In this document: positions 49,025 through 59,204 of the stretch, one piece after another | Numbering within the stretch: the stretch's first letter is position 1 | Layout of the letters: each line of letters opens with the position of its first letter | Source of the DNA: Symbiodinium sp. CCMP2592 | Lineage: Eukaryota; Sar; Dinophyceae; Suessiales; Symbiodiniaceae | Length of the DNA stretch: 64,000 nucleotides | Assembly: GCA_905221615.1 (NCBI GenBank) | Contig: CAJNDT010002857.1 | Location: 434,001 to 498,000 of the forward strand | Direction: 5' to 3' | Notes under the pieces: model-generated | Seen by the model: the letters and a program-made list of their open reading frames with translations, nothing else | What the model was told of the DNA's origin: nothing | Database searches by the model: none | Program-made: the position numbers and the translations under genes

Positions 49025-49795
49025 TATATCATCCAACAAAGGTTTACCTGTTGTGCGCCTGGGGAACTCGACAAGTAAGCACCAAAAGAAGATCCTTTAA
49101 GTTTGAAGGCTCCTTTAAAGGATCGAAAAAAGAGTTATTAGAGGTGAAGGCTGTCAGAAAAGGCGTGCGTATTCGGGCGCCGTCCGGTTTCGCAAGGCTT
49201 TAGTTATGTCTTGACAAGTTGGGTGTCTGGGGCTCAGGACAACTTTAACGAGGTCGGAGGGGGATGGTACTATACTGTAAAGTGGGGGCTCGTGTTAGGG
49301 TTAGAGGATAGCTGAAAGGTTTTGTATAAAGGGTTTCCATTAGGTGCGGGATTTTGTAGTGGTTTCTTTTGTCGGAGGCTTCATTGATTAATAAGGTCAT
49401 TCAGGCCCTTACATTGTGTTCGCGCCGTTTGGGAGTTTAGGCATCCGTTTAATGGTTTAGCGTTCAGGAGTGTGCCGTTTGGAGCTTCACGCGACCCTTT
49501 TGTTCATGCACTTTCCTGTAGGATTCCTGGTGTTGTCTTCATTACAGGTGCTCTGCATCTCTCGCCATCGTTGAGTGTCGGGATTTTCATGCCATACTGA
49601 GTTGACGGGTTTAAGGTTACGGTTCATCGCATGCTCCAGGCCCGCCAGTAGTACCAGTCGCTCTTGTTGTTTAAGGGTCTCTTTATCAATACAACGAAAG
49701 GGGCAAGGGGTACCCTCATTTTCAGGGGAAGGAACCTAGGCTGAGAAGTTGCGGAGGGGATTGCTAAACTTGGCGTTGCTATGATTACTAATACT
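49025..49795. other. No supported gene
   Basis: Intron-like DNA of the EEP locus; nothing recognised. Confidence 0.4.
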
Positions 49796-49819
49796 TGGAG
49801 GCACCACTACTGTTGCTAC

Positions 49820-49918
49820 TACCCAGACGACAACGACCGGGACGAGGAGGAGGGCGACGACCACGATGGTCAAGACGACGACGACCACGACGACGAACAC
49901 TTCAGCAAGAACTACCGG
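49820..49918 (+). repeat. GAC-rich simple sequence, possibly coding
   Basis: GACGACGACGACCACGACGA and neighbours give an Asp/Glu-rich + frame ending EHFSKNYR before GTAGAC, but the two other frames are also open. Listed as a repeat; an acidic exon is possible. Confidence 0.5.
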
Positions 49919-50229
49919 TAGACAAACAACCCAGCTGGAAGTAGAAGTGCTGCTAGCAGCACCAGCAACCCTCGGACCTGTCTGCAATCCCAACACCCCT
50001 AACCCTGCATGTCACCTCCCCCAGCCCAAACAATGAATTCTTGTACCAGTCTGCTAATTCCTCCAAATCAACCCCGAAAGCCTTGCAGTCATATGCCGCT
50101 TATGCCTTAACACTCCTGATGTAAACCTAGTAGATCCTCAAAAGCACCTTCCAGAGCCTGCATCAGCCCCTTCCCCCCCCATCCACCCCTTGAGCACACA
50201 ACCCGCCCTTCCAAAAATCACCAGTAATC

Positions 50230-50325
50230 GGAAGGTTCCCTAAACCCTAAGAATCTCCAGAAATCGGAAGGTTCCCTAAAGCCTAAGAATCTCCAGAAAT
50301 CCGACGGTTCCCTAAACCCTAAACC
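50230..50325. repeat. 36-bp tandem repeat, about three copies
   Basis: GGAAGGTTCCCTAAA recurs at 50230, 50266 and 50302 with an AGAATCTCCAGAAATC spacer. Confidence 0.85.
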
Positions 50326-50410
50326 TAAACCCCAAGCTGGCCCTAAGCCCAACGAGCAAATCACACGAAACTGGAAGGTTCCCCAAACCCGTAAACCCTC
50401 CAATCCTACA

Positions 50411-50482
50411 TAGGAGTTTCCGAGAATTAGGGGTACCTTATTTGGAATACTATATCAGGGTCCCTTTTTTTCGGAAACTACC
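50411..50482 (+). repeat. MITE family B, deletion copy
   Basis: TAGGAGTTTCCGAGAATTAG, GGTACCTTATTTGGAATACT, right end TTTTTTTCGGAAACTACC. Confidence 0.8.
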
Positions 50483-50567
50483 GTATATTCCTTAAACCCT
50501 AAGCCCCATATATAAGTTGAAATATATTCCTTGCTGAAGGACATCCAAAGCCCTAAACCAGAAGAAG

Positions 50568-50658
50568 CCGGGCAGGCTTCGCCTTTCTGCCCCACTTGGC
50601 CTCGATCTCCATGCACGTCTACATGCAGAACCTGGGTTCTGAACTTACCTTTGCTTTG
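50568..50658 (+). CDS. EEP-family gene, exon with AFLPHLASISM
   Basis: Reads AGFAFLPHLASISMHVYMQN and LGSELTFAL, then GTGGGT. AG at 50566-50567 gives a start in phase with the previous exon (one base then RAGFAFL); the AG at 50575 is an alternative. An 'AF.P.L.S' segment shortly before DG.AIFW is usual for this family. The downstream 3' end is tentative (GTTCTG at 50635 is another donor). Confidence 0.6.
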
Positions 50659-50659
50659 G

Positions 50660-50690
50660 TGGGTAGTAGTAGTAGTAGTAGTAGTAGTAC
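50660..50690 (+). repeat. Short (AGT)n run
   Basis: Nine AGT units beginning at the presumed donor of the preceding exon. Confidence 0.85.
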
Positions 50691-50794
50691 CAGGTTCTGA
50701 AGTACCATGCTTTGGCCTCTTTCCATTTCATAAAAAAAGAGTGCTTGGTTGCTGCCTTGGATTGATCTCTTCACACTACGAGCGCTTTGGCCTC

Positions 50795-51165
50795 CGGGTT
50801 TAGGTTTAGGGGTTTAGGGTTTTAGGGTTTTAGGGTTTAGGGGTTTAGGGGTTTAGGGATTGGGGTTCAGGATTTAGGGTTTAGGGTTTAGGGGTTAGGG
50901 TTTAGGGGTTTAGGGGTTTAGGGTTTAAGGTTTATATCAGGGTTAAGGTTCAGGGGTTGAGGGGTTTAGGGTCCCCTAAACCCTAAGGCCCTAAGGCCTC
51001 AATACATCAAAGCCAAGGAACACCGGCCTGGGGAAGAGGATCCTCGAAGCAGCCTCCAAGTCAAAGGCGGCCGTGAAGGGAACATAACCCTAAACCCTAA
51101 ACCCCAAACCCCAAACCCTAAACCCTAAACCCTAAACCCCAAACCCCAAACCCTAAACCCTAAAG
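50795..51165. repeat. Opposed telomere-like arrays
   Basis: TTTAGGG units from 50795 to about 50970 switch to CCCTAAA units, about 50971-50995 and again 51086-51165. A coding-like segment (ILEAASKSKAAVK, 51040-51078) lies between the two CCCTAAA parts. Confidence 0.85.
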
Positions 51166-51363
51166 GGAGCCAGACTCGGGTTCCTTTAAAAGGGCTGCCT
51201 TTAAAGGGCTCTATAAGTGCTACTACAAAAAGGGGCCTTAGGGTTTAGCTGTTTGGGGGTTTAGGAGCTTAGGGTTGAAAGTTTGGGGGTTTTGGGTAGG
51301 GAAAGGGAGAGTCGGTTTTTTTTTTCAGTTTGGGGGCTTTTGCCTTTTGGGGTGTATAGAAAG

Positions 51364-51476
51364 ACTAGGACCTAGAGTAGGCCCTTATTCCCTTTTTTGG
51401 GGTTCAGGTTCCCTCAAAAAGCCCCTTTAAACCAAAAAGGGCATCCTTTTTATTCCTAGGCTACTCTTGGGTCTAG
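51364..51476 (+). repeat. MITE family D2
   Basis: CTAGGACCTAGAGTAGGCCC and GGCTACTCTTGGGTCTAG. Confidence 0.85.
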
Positions 51477-51729
51477 AAGAAACCTACCATGTTTGAAAAG
51501 GTTGACTTTTTGGGGGCAAGGATACTCAGCCCCGAAGTAAGGGTTCCTCAAGCCTTCAAAACACAGAGTTCAGAAGGTAGTCGCAGCCCAACCTCATTAT
51601 GCGGGGTCTCAACATTAGGAACAACGAGGCCTTACTGGGCCCTTATCAAGTGCTTGTTCGGTGTGCAAAGGCACCCACCCCCTGGCCCTTGCCCCTCCCC
51701 CAACCAGGGTCCTTGTGACAAGAGTGAAG

Positions 51730-51789
51730 GACCCTGGCTTGGCTCAGAAGATCACGGACGCCAAGAAGGGAGGCTTATCCAGCCACCTG
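51730..51789 (+). CDS. EEP-family gene, exon DPGLAQKITDAKKGG
   Basis: AAG|GAC acceptor in phase 0 and CTG|GCATGA (GC donor); reads DPGLAQKITDAKKGGLSSHL. Phase agrees with 50658 and with the next exon. A longer form from 51708, after a textbook pyrimidine tract and CCAG, reads VLVTRVKDPG and may be correct if the previous exon ends elsewhere. Unspliced, the frame stops two codons on. Confidence 0.5.
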
Positions 51790-52145
51790 GCATGAACAAC
51801 AGGTGCTTAGGGCTTCGGGTGGTGTGTTTGAGGGTGTACAGTAGCGCTTCTGGGCTTATGTTATTCAGGGATGTCTTCTTATCTTGGCATGAGCTTCCGA
51901 GTTGGCTTTGAGGTACTTCCTGCATAGTGGGTTTAGGCATTGGGTGTATGCTTCCTGAAGTAGGTTGCGGTATCGCGGGTCTCCAACGGCCAGAAATTAG
52001 GACACTCAAGCCGCAAACCCTAAGCCACAAGTCCTAAACCCTCAACTCTAAACCCCAAGCTCTACCGTCAACCGGAAGACATACACTCTACCGAGGAAGA
52101 TGGTATCAGCAGTTGCCACCCGGAACTTCACAGATCCTTCTGCAG

Positions 52146-52164
52146 GAGGCTGGCTTCAAGGACG
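52146..52164 (+). CDS. EEP-family gene, 19-nt micro-exon EAGFKD
   Basis: CTTCTGCAG|GAG acceptor; EAGFKD plus one base, then GTCGTG. The left-over G plus GT of the exon at 53793 restores EAGFKDGVAIFWK, the DG.AIF motif of the family. The exon may begin upstream, since the frame ILLQEAGFKD is open. Confidence 0.55.
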
Positions 52165-52179
52165 GTCGTGGCAATAGTA

Positions 52180-52460
52180 CTTTGTATCAGCACTAGTATT
52201 AGGACTAGTACTTGTATTGGTACTGTATGAGCTAGTGATGAGGTAGTTTATGTTAGTAAGGGAAATAGCTTACTACATGAATTTGCATTCGCAGTAGTAT
52301 GGGTACTAGTATTAGTCTTGTTTTGGTACTATAACTAGTGACGAAGTAGATAAAGCTGGTACTGGCAACTGATCTTAATGTTCCTAATGTTGGTACTAGT
52401 ACCTGAAGTAATGGTAACTACCGCAATAGTAGTGACACTAATGCTAGTATTAGTCTCAGC
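52180..52460. repeat. Degenerate ACTAGTATT-type repeats
   Basis: Diffuse AGTACT, ACTAGTATT and GGTACTAGT units at irregular spacing. Confidence 0.7.
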
Positions 52461-52479
52461 ACCAGTCGCGGTAATGAAG

Positions 52480-53150
52480 CACTTCAGCCCAAACGGGACC
52501 CCCAATCTTAACCTTGAAGGTGCTGATATTACAAGTATTCTCCACTGCGAGGTTCCACCACATGGCCCATCCCCAAAGCTTCCAGCGTGAAGCCCCGAGC
52601 TTTGAGATTTTCGGGTTTCGACTTTGGGTTTCTGGGGTTTTGAGTTCAGGAGTCAGAAATCAAGGGTATGATGTTTTTAGTTTCGAGTTACTTGCTTTAG
52701 GTTTTAGGCTAATCGCCAAAAGCCTACATTTCCCGTGCCCCTCCCGAAATGTACCGCAGGACCCGCAGCGTTTGGACGACATGGGTGTCTGGATCATTGG
52801 TACAGCTTTGTTTTGGCTTCCGCGGGTGCTAAGCTATGACTATGCTATACTGCATTGGTCGAGCAATCAACAAGTGACATTTCTGTAAATTGTCTGCGCA
52901 TGCAGTTGCACTCCAAGGGCGAGCGGCTTGTCCTTCGGCTGTCGCCTAATCATACTACCAGTTCTTTTTGAGCTTAGTATGTGAGTGGGTGAGCTTTAAA
53001 CCTTTTTAGTTTCATAATCCTGCCACAATTAACGCAGGTTAGCCCCCTAATCCCTAAACCCTAAACCGTGGCTGTCGGCCCCTACGTGTAGAAGGATAGC
53101 TCGAAGCATTATGGCTCCTTGGCTCTCGAGTGTCATTTTGTTTCCTGCAG
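52480..53150. other. Unassigned, with a possible coding frame
   Basis: The frame at 52740-52888 contains DPQRLDDMGVWIIGTALFW, but its position between two well-phased exons argues against it belonging to the EEP chain. Telomere-like units lie near 53045. Confidence 0.35.
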
Positions 53151-53156
53151 TCGCTA

Positions 53157-53261
53157 CTATAGCGGCTTGAATGATTACGTATACTATTTTTTGGGGGGTT
53201 CCTTATTACTGTAGTATAATGGGCCCCGAAGCCCTATGTATAATTAGTAAGGCCCCTATAA
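53157..53261 (+). repeat. MITE family G
   Basis: ATAGCGGCTTGAATGATTAC and TAATTAGTAAGGCCCCTATA, in the EEP intron. Confidence 0.85.
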
Positions 53262-53391
53262 TACCATCATTTTCCACCTCGGTTGCTTCAGAGACCAGAT
53301 TCGATGAGCCATTCTGGAGCCCCTAACCCCACACCGACTCTGGCTGCTGGTATTCGGAAACAGCCCTTGCAGTCCTAAGACCAAGAATGAC

Positions 53392-53503
53392 TGTCTGGTG
53401 CTTACTCGGGAATGGGGGAATAGATCCCTATAGTAGTCTCTATATACTTCCAGATAATTGTCTCCATAATCCATTTCCCCATTCCCCTACGAAGAACCAG
53501 ACA
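53392..53503. repeat. MITE family I without nested element
   Basis: TGTCTGGTGCTTACTCGGGA and TCCCCTACGAAGAACCAGACA-type ends (right end CGAAGAACCAGACA). The 'empty' counterpart of the 18661 copy. Confidence 0.9.
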
Positions 53504-53792
53504 CACTAAAAGCCTTGACTCTCGGCCAAAATAGGTTTCACCATAGCTCTCATATCTCACCCGGCCCTCAAAACCCCAAAAAAGCTCGTCTGCTCTTACA
53601 GCCCTGAAGCCTATGAGGGTTTAGGGTCTTGGGTTTTGGGGGTTTAGGGTTTAGGGTTCTTGTTTTTACAATCCCAACATCCGAGAAGACAGACATGTGA
53701 CCTCGGATAGCTCCCTGGATCGTAAACCATTGAACCCCTAAAACCACCTCTAAACCATTCAACCCTGAAGAAACCCAAGCCCTACAGCCTAG

Positions 53793-53864
53793 GTGTTGCC
53801 ATCTTCTGGAAAGATCGGCGCCTGGTGGCCACGGAGATCAGCACTCACACCTACCCAGGCAAAC
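53793..53864 (+). CDS. EEP-family gene, exon GVAIFWKDRRL
   Basis: CAGCCTAG|GT acceptor; two bases complete Gly, then VAIFWKDRRLVATEISTH and TYPGK, then one base before GATGTT. The GA donor is supported because the phase fits the next exon. DG.AIF(W/F)K is a conserved strand of CCR4-type EEP proteins. Confidence 0.7.
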
Positions 53865-54399
53865 GATGTTTAGGTCCAGAGTCTAGGGATTTACGGGTGT
53901 ATTGTGCAAAGTTTATGGTGTTGTTTGGGACTTTCCTAGGACCTTAGGATCTTAACTTGTTGTGTTTCTAGGGTTTTGTTATTACTAAAAGCCTAGTACA
54001 CTGTCAATCAAATTGAGCTTTGGAAAGGGTTCCATCTGTTATGATGGCTTCTAGGATTGAGAACTTATCTGGGAACCCAGTCAAACGATGCGGGTGTCAT
54101 ATCTCACCGGGGCTCAGTGTGTTGAGGGTGTGTTTTGATATTTGTTGTTTAGTCGGGGGGCTCTTAGCTGAGGAAACAATGAAGCTGGGTTCCTGCGTAT
54201 GCAGGGTTTAATAATGTTCTGGTGGGATGTAGGTATTTACGGGGTGGGGTTCCGGGACGGTGAGAGCATCAGGAGTTCGACGAAATCAAAATCTTCAGCA
54301 ACCTTAGTCGGTGTTATCTTCCTTGCAATCCCCACAGCCTAATCCCTAAGCCCTAATCCCGTGCTTGTCTATAATAAAGGGTAGTTGGGGGGTCATATA

Positions 54400-54490
54400 C
54401 AGGGGCATAAATAATCGCCAATACTATGTTGGTGATTCCTTGGTTATAGTTATAGTATAATAGCCCAAAAACCCTATTCTAATTAGTAAG
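54400..54490 (+). repeat. MITE family G
   Basis: CAGGGGCATAAATAATCGCC, TATAGTATAATAGCCC, TCTAATTAGTAAG. The right end is cut 28 bp before the next exon. Confidence 0.75.
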
Positions 54491-54518
54491 TCAGAAGGAT
54501 CCTCCCTTCAGCCGTCAG

Positions 54519-54541
54519 GTGGAGGCAAGGGCTTCGTGAAG
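54519..54541 (+). CDS. EEP-family gene, 23-nt micro-exon GGKGFVK
   Basis: GTCAG|GT acceptor and AAG|GTCCGG donor. Two bases complete Arg with the previous exon, giving TYPGK-R-GGKGFVK, an expected 'PGK...G.V' strand. Ends in phase 0. Short, but both sites and the phase agree. Confidence 0.55.
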
Positions 54542-54579
54542 GTCCGGCTCCTCGTCTCAAAAGGATTTGAGGGTTTTCG

Positions 54580-54660
54580 GTTTCGAGTTTAGGGTTTAGG
54601 TTTGAGGGTTTAGGGTTTAGGTTTGAGGGTTTAGGCTTTAGGGTTTAGGTTTGAGGGTCC
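54580..54660. repeat. Interstitial TTTAGGG repeats
   Basis: TTTAGGGTTTAGGTTTGAGG repeated about three times. Confidence 0.85.
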
Positions 54661-54669
54661 AAGTACACT

Positions 54670-54765
54670 TGAAGCCCAAAAGTTGGAAACCCATTAGCCT
54701 CCATCCTCAAGAGTAATATATAGGGAATCCCAGCACTATTGGGGTGTAGGGTTCGGGGTTTTAGG
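54670..54765 (-). repeat. MITE family R, reverse orientation
   Basis: GAAGCCCAAAAGTTGGAAAC, AATCCCAGCACTATTGGGG. Confidence 0.7.
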
Positions 54766-54811
54766 GTTTAGGGTGTTGGACCATTCACCCTTACTGCCCT
54801 AAACCCAAACC

Positions 54812-54920
54812 GTTGGGGTCCAAGTAAGTAATTATCATATACCCTCCAAAATAGTAACCTACATAACTACGATCCTAAATTCGAGTACCTAATTATTGGG
54901 TCGTGTGGACCCTTCGGGGA
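54812..54920 (-). repeat. MITE family M
   Basis: GGGGTCCAAGTAAGTAATTA, CTACATAACTACGATCC, GGACCCTTCGGGG. Confidence 0.75.
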
Positions 54921-54999
54921 AGGATTTCAGTGTTTTACGCCAAGAAAACCCTAAACCCTAAACCCGTGTAAACCCTAAACCCTCAAACCCCAGAAGGCT

Positions 55000-55690
55000 T
55001 CTGGGATGAGGGTTTGACAGGGGGGTTAGGGTGCCGGATTTAGGGAGCCACGGGTTCTTGGAGAGTAGTGGTGTCCCTGAACAGTTCCCGAAAACTGTGT
55101 TATATTGTATTGACAAGACTTTCCAAGGCCGCAACATGTAGAGCTTATGCCAAATCGACGCTGCGGGAGCTAAGGGGCACTCTAGAGCCTCAGAGCGATC
55201 CGCGTGCGAGGAGCACGGTCTTCATGTGTCCCAGATGACAGAGGTCCGAGGAAGGGCTGGATCATTGCGCGCAGAGGCGGAAGAGATGTACGGTTTGGGC
55301 CATGCTGGACACAACTAGCCTTTTCCTCATCAAGACTTACATTCGCAAGCTCGAGCCGGTACGAGCTCTTCACACGCCTGTCTCGGGGCGCATGAGGGGG
55401 GGATAAAGGACAAGCCATTCGAGACATAAGTTTCAGTCCTAAAACCCAAGGAGGCCTGAAAAGTCCCTGTATCTCCCCATACTAAGTTCCCCAGTACTGC
55501 CCTTTTGGATCCTGTTGGGTTTCCTTGTTAACAGTGAATATCAGGGAAAACGGCGCCGTAAAGAATAGAGGGGGCATTCGGGACCTGGCCTAAATCCTGC
55601 AGGATTAGCCAGAACCCTCAAAAGGAGCCGGTACATCTGAAACCCGAAAGCCCCAAACCACCCTGGCTGCCTATAGAGACACTTCTGGTG
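55000..55690 (+). other. Unassigned, with coding-like GC-rich patch
   Basis: 55160-55320 is GC-rich and open in two + frames (LRELRGTLEPQSDPRARST; and AAGAKGHSRASERS). It may hold a missing EEP exon, but I could not fix frame or borders. Confidence 0.35.
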
Positions 55691-55700
55691 TCCCGTCATA

Positions 55701-55804
55701 CGGCTGATGGACAAAATCCTGCATGACCTTAAGGACCCTAAACTATGGGAATTATGGTATATTCCTTATATTGGGTCATGCAGGATATTGTCCATCCACA
55801 GTAG
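55701..55804. repeat. MITE family F
   Basis: CGGCTGATGGACAAAATCCT and AGGATATTGTCCATCCACAG. Compensating changes keep the arms paired (GGACAA / TTGTCC). Confidence 0.9.
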
Positions 55805-55917
55805 TATCACCTCCAACGAACCCTCCAAAGGAATCCTTCGATGGGCCGAGCCCTTGTAGGATTCTGATGCAACCCCTAAAGGAATTGCTTTAAGCAAGTT
55901 CAGGCTAGGAGCCCTAC

Positions 55918-56097
55918 TACAGGGGCCCTCAATACTATGTTGGGTATTCCTTAGAAGGGGCCCCCACCCTGCAATAGTGACTTTTAGGATTATATCAGGG
56001 CCCTACTACAGGGTGGGGGGCCCTTCTAAGGTATTCCGTATGATGAATAGAAAAATGGGCCCCAGAACCCTCTTCTAATCATTAAGGCCCCTACCTT
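55918..56097 (+). repeat. MITE family G split by family E
   Basis: Left part ACAGGGGCCCTCAATACTAT, right part AATGGGCCCCAGAACCCTC...ATTAAGGCCCCTACCTTA. GGTATTCC borders the insertion on both sides (GGGTATTCCT before, AAGGTATTCC after), consistent with a target duplication. Confidence 0.85.
55952..56028. repeat. MITE family E nested in family G
   Basis: TAGAAGGGGCCCCCACCCTG and ACAGGGTGGGGGGCCCTTCTA-type right arm, 77 bp. Confidence 0.9.
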
Positions 56098-56439
56098 ATT
56101 ATAGAACCTTTTTCAATATGTATAGGAATCCTGAAAGAACCCTTTAAAGGAGCCCTTCAAAGAAACCCCTATTCCAATTATCAAGGCCCCTATAGTAAAT
56201 GATTTTGGGCTTCGGCCCCTTACTTATCCGGTCTCTACAATCCCCGTTTAGGGATCAACCATATCAATCTGCTTCCTAGTATCCCTTTCATCCCAAGATT
56301 TTAGGTATGTTCCGGCGTATGCCTGAAATCGTAATATGATGGCCCCGCTTTAATTTATGGATTATGGGGGTACTCGGCTAAACCCTAAACTCCTAAGCCC
56401 TACATCCTAAACCCCTAAACCCCAAACAGCATCAGGGAG

Positions 56440-56512
56440 ACCCCAAAAGACCCCAATATCCCTTAAGTAATTAAGGACTATTCCTTTAAGGGATATTGGA
56501 GTCTCTGAGACC
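56440..56512. repeat. MITE family H, short copy
   Basis: AGACCCCAATATCCCTTAAG and TTTAAGGGATATTGGAGTCT. Confidence 0.85.
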
Positions 56513-56743
56513 CCAATCCTAAATCCCTGGACTGTCTGGGCACTCTCCGCCCGGAAAGCTCCGCCGGCGTCCGAGGCTTTCAGACCGCAGAGATCCGAAG
56601 TCCACCCTGGCGGCTTTGAGCTGCTTTAAGGGTGCCTTTTTAGGGTTACTGTAATGCTTAGGGCCTAGGGCTCCTAAAAAGGGTTAGGGTAAGGGAGGCT
56701 TCTTAGGATTCTGAAGGGCTTAAGGGGGTACTAAGATCCATTT

Positions 56744-56854
56744 CTAGGACCCAGAGTAGGCCCTTATTCCCTTTTTTAGGGTTTAGGTTCCCTTATAACA
56801 CCCTTTAAACCCAAAAGGGCACCCTTTTTATGCCTAGGTTACTCTTAGGTCTAG
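56744..56854 (+). repeat. MITE family D2
   Basis: CTAGGACCCAGAGTAGGCCC and GGTTACTCTTAGGTCTAG. Confidence 0.85.
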
Positions 56855-56859
56855 GTTTT

Positions 56860-57225
56860 AGGAGGTACTTAGAAATATTTTTTAATTTGTTGTTATTATA
56901 ATCCCTAAGAAACAGCCAATATTATAGTTTTGCTCGGGTTCTAAGTTCAGTATAGTCTTAAGGGATCCAGCTTAGGGTTCTTCAAAAGGGGTGTAGGTTT
57001 CTTCAGAAGGGTTTAACGACTCATCATTTTGAGGCAAGTGGCCCGAGAGCCATACTAAATAGCGTTTTTTGACGGCTTTGAGCAGTTTTCCCGAAAGCGT
57101 CGCGAAGGGTTCTTCCGTGCGGAGCCGGGTAGACAAGTACATAGATGACAAACATAGAATCGAGCACATGACCTTAGACACTTGATACATAGATGACAAA
57201 CATAGAATCGAGCACATGACCTTAT
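56860..57225 (+). other. Unassigned with one exon-like patch
   Basis: 57079-57130 reads EQFSRKRREGFFRAEPG before GTAGAC, a possible basic exon. A duplicated 50-bp segment (TACATAGATGACAAACATAG) occurs at about 57137 and 57187. Confidence 0.35.
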
Positions 57226-57229
57226 GACT

Positions 57230-57565
57230 TGACACTTGGGTCTACGACTCTATGACCCTATGACTCTAAGACCGAACTTGACTACTCTTGACTACTCTAT
57301 GACTCTATGAACTTGAGGACTCTGTGACTTACTCACTTGACTACTCTATGACTCTGTGACTTACTCTGTGACTTACTCTGTGACTTACTCTGTGACTTAC
57401 TCTTGACTTACTCTGTGACTTACTCTGTGACTTACTCTCTGACTTACTCTCTGACTTATGACTTACTCTGTGACTTTCTCTCTGACTTACTCTCTGACTT
57501 ACTCTCTGACTTACTCTGTGACTTACTCTGTGACTTACTCTCTGACTTACTCTCTGACTTACACT
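57230..57565 (+). repeat. 12-bp TGACTTACTCTG tandem array
   Basis: Starts as loose GACTCTATGAC units and becomes a regular TGACTTACTCTG / TGACTTACTCTC array. Confidence 0.95.
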
Positions 57566-57639
57566 CTACATCTCGGTATCTAATCTCTCTTCTAAAGCCA
57601 GGGTGGCACCGACGTCGTCCATCGGGAATGCAACCCTTC

Positions 57640-58250
57640 ACAGGGATTGGCCACCTCGAGCGCCCAAACGCTAGGTAAAGTTACACATTTTAGGCGCCCG
57701 GCGCAACCTTTCCCAGGGATTCGCCTCCTCGAGCGCCCAAACGCTAGGTAAAGTTACACATTTTACGGTGCGCTTCGCACCCTTCCCAGGGATTCGCCTC
57801 CTCCGGCGTTCAAACGCGAGGTAAAGTTACACATTTTTGGCGCGCCGCGCAACCCTTCCCAGGGATTCGCCTCCTCGAGCGCTCAAACGCTAGGTAAAGT
57901 TACACATTTTAGGCGCCCGGCGCAACCCTTCCCAGGGATTCGCCTCCTCGAGCGCCCAAACGCGCCCGGCGCAACCCTTCCCAGGGATTCGCCTCCTCGA
58001 GCGCCCAAACGCTAGGTAAAGTTACACATTTTAGGCGCCCGGCGCAACCCTTCCCAGGGATTGGAACTCTCGAGCGCCCAAACGCTAGGTAAAGTTACAC
58101 ATTTTACGGTGCGCTTCGCACCCTTCCCAGGGATTCGCCTCCTCCGGCGTTCAAACGCGAGGTAAAGTTACACATTTTTGGCGCGCCGCGCAACCCTTCA
58201 CAGGGATTCGCCTCCTCGGGTGTTCAAACGCGAGGTAAAGTTACACATTT
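57640..58250 (+). repeat. 73-bp satellite
   Basis: AGGTAAAGTTACACATTTT recurs at about 57673, 57746, 57819, 57892, 58013, 58086, 58159 and 58232, mostly 73 bp apart, with one unit fused and shortened near 57960. Units carry CAACCCTTCCCAGGGATTCG. Confidence 0.95.
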
Positions 58251-58790
58251 TGCGGGCGCCGCGCAACCCTTCACAGGGTTTGGGCGCACCTCAACTGCAT
58301 TTTGCAACCCTTCACAGGGATTGGCATTTTGCAACCTTTCACAGGGATTGGCATGGTCGAATGCACGAACGCTAGGTAAAGTTGCATTTTTTGATGTGCA
58401 TTGAAATGAATTTTGCAACCTTTCACAGGGATTGGCGTGGTCGAGTGTTCGAACGCGAGGTAAAGTTGCAATTTTTTATGTGCATTGAGATGAATTTTGC
58501 AACCCTTCACAGGGATTGGCGTGGTCGAGTGTTCGAACGCGAGGCAAAGTTGCAATTTTTGATGTGCATTGAGATGAATTTTGCAACCCTTCACAGGGAT
58601 TGGCGTGGTCGAGTGTTCGAACGCGAGGTAAAGTTGCAATTTTTGATGTGCATTGAGATGAATTTTGCAACCTTTCACACAGATTGGCGTTGTCGAGTGT
58701 TCGAACGCGAGGTAAAGTTATTACTTTTGATGTGCATTGAGGTGAGACTTGCAACCCTTCACAGAGATTGGCGTTGTCGAGTGTTCGACC
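58250..58790 (+). repeat. 84-bp satellite, derived from the 73-bp unit
   Basis: AGGTAAAGTTGCA recurs at about 58373, 58458, 58542, 58626 and 58709 (83-85 bp apart). Shares CAACCCTTCACAGGGATTGG and TTCGAACGCGAGGTAAAGTT with the 73-bp unit but adds a TTTTTGATGTGCATTGAGAT segment. Since 84 is a multiple of three, long frames result by chance. Confidence 0.95.
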
Positions 58791-58791
58791 T

Positions 58792-58923
58792 AGTACTAGT
58801 ACTACTACTACCACTACCACTACTACAACTATTATTACTACTACTACTGCTACTACTACCACTACTACAAAATACTACTACTACTACTACTGCTACTACT
58901 ACTACTACTGCTACTACTACTAG

Positions 58924-58956
<33 letters not shown>

Positions 58957-59060
58957 CACTACTACTACCACTACTACTGCTACTGCTACTACTGCTACTA
59001 CTACTACTACCACAACAACAACAACTACAACTACTACTACTATTACTACTACTGCTGCGA
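58792..59060 (+). repeat. ACT trinucleotide array
   Basis: Imperfect (ACT)n with CAACAACAAC at 59012-59025. Poly-Thr and poly-Val frames are spurious. Confidence 0.95.
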
Positions 59061-59204
59061 CATAAAGTGACCATGCATAGAGTCATAGAGTCACGTTGAA
59101 ACCACAGTAACAGGGATGTCTATATAGTGAGGTTCCGGAGCTAGGAAAGGAAGACTTCTGCGTCATGTTGGACTATACCCTAAACCCGCTAAACCTGAAC
59201 ATTA

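Noticed and set aside
57403-57678. Open frame of 91 codons over the TGACTTACTC array
   Set aside because: A 12-bp period keeps all frames periodic; no protein character outside the repeat.
57640-58790. CRISPR-like or tRNA-array reading of the regular repeats
   Set aside because: Whole units are repeated without unique spacers, and no cloverleaf can be drawn.
58382-59065. 227-codon frame across the 84-bp satellite and ACT array
   Set aside because: 84 is divisible by three and ACT gives poly-Thr; no independent coding evidence.
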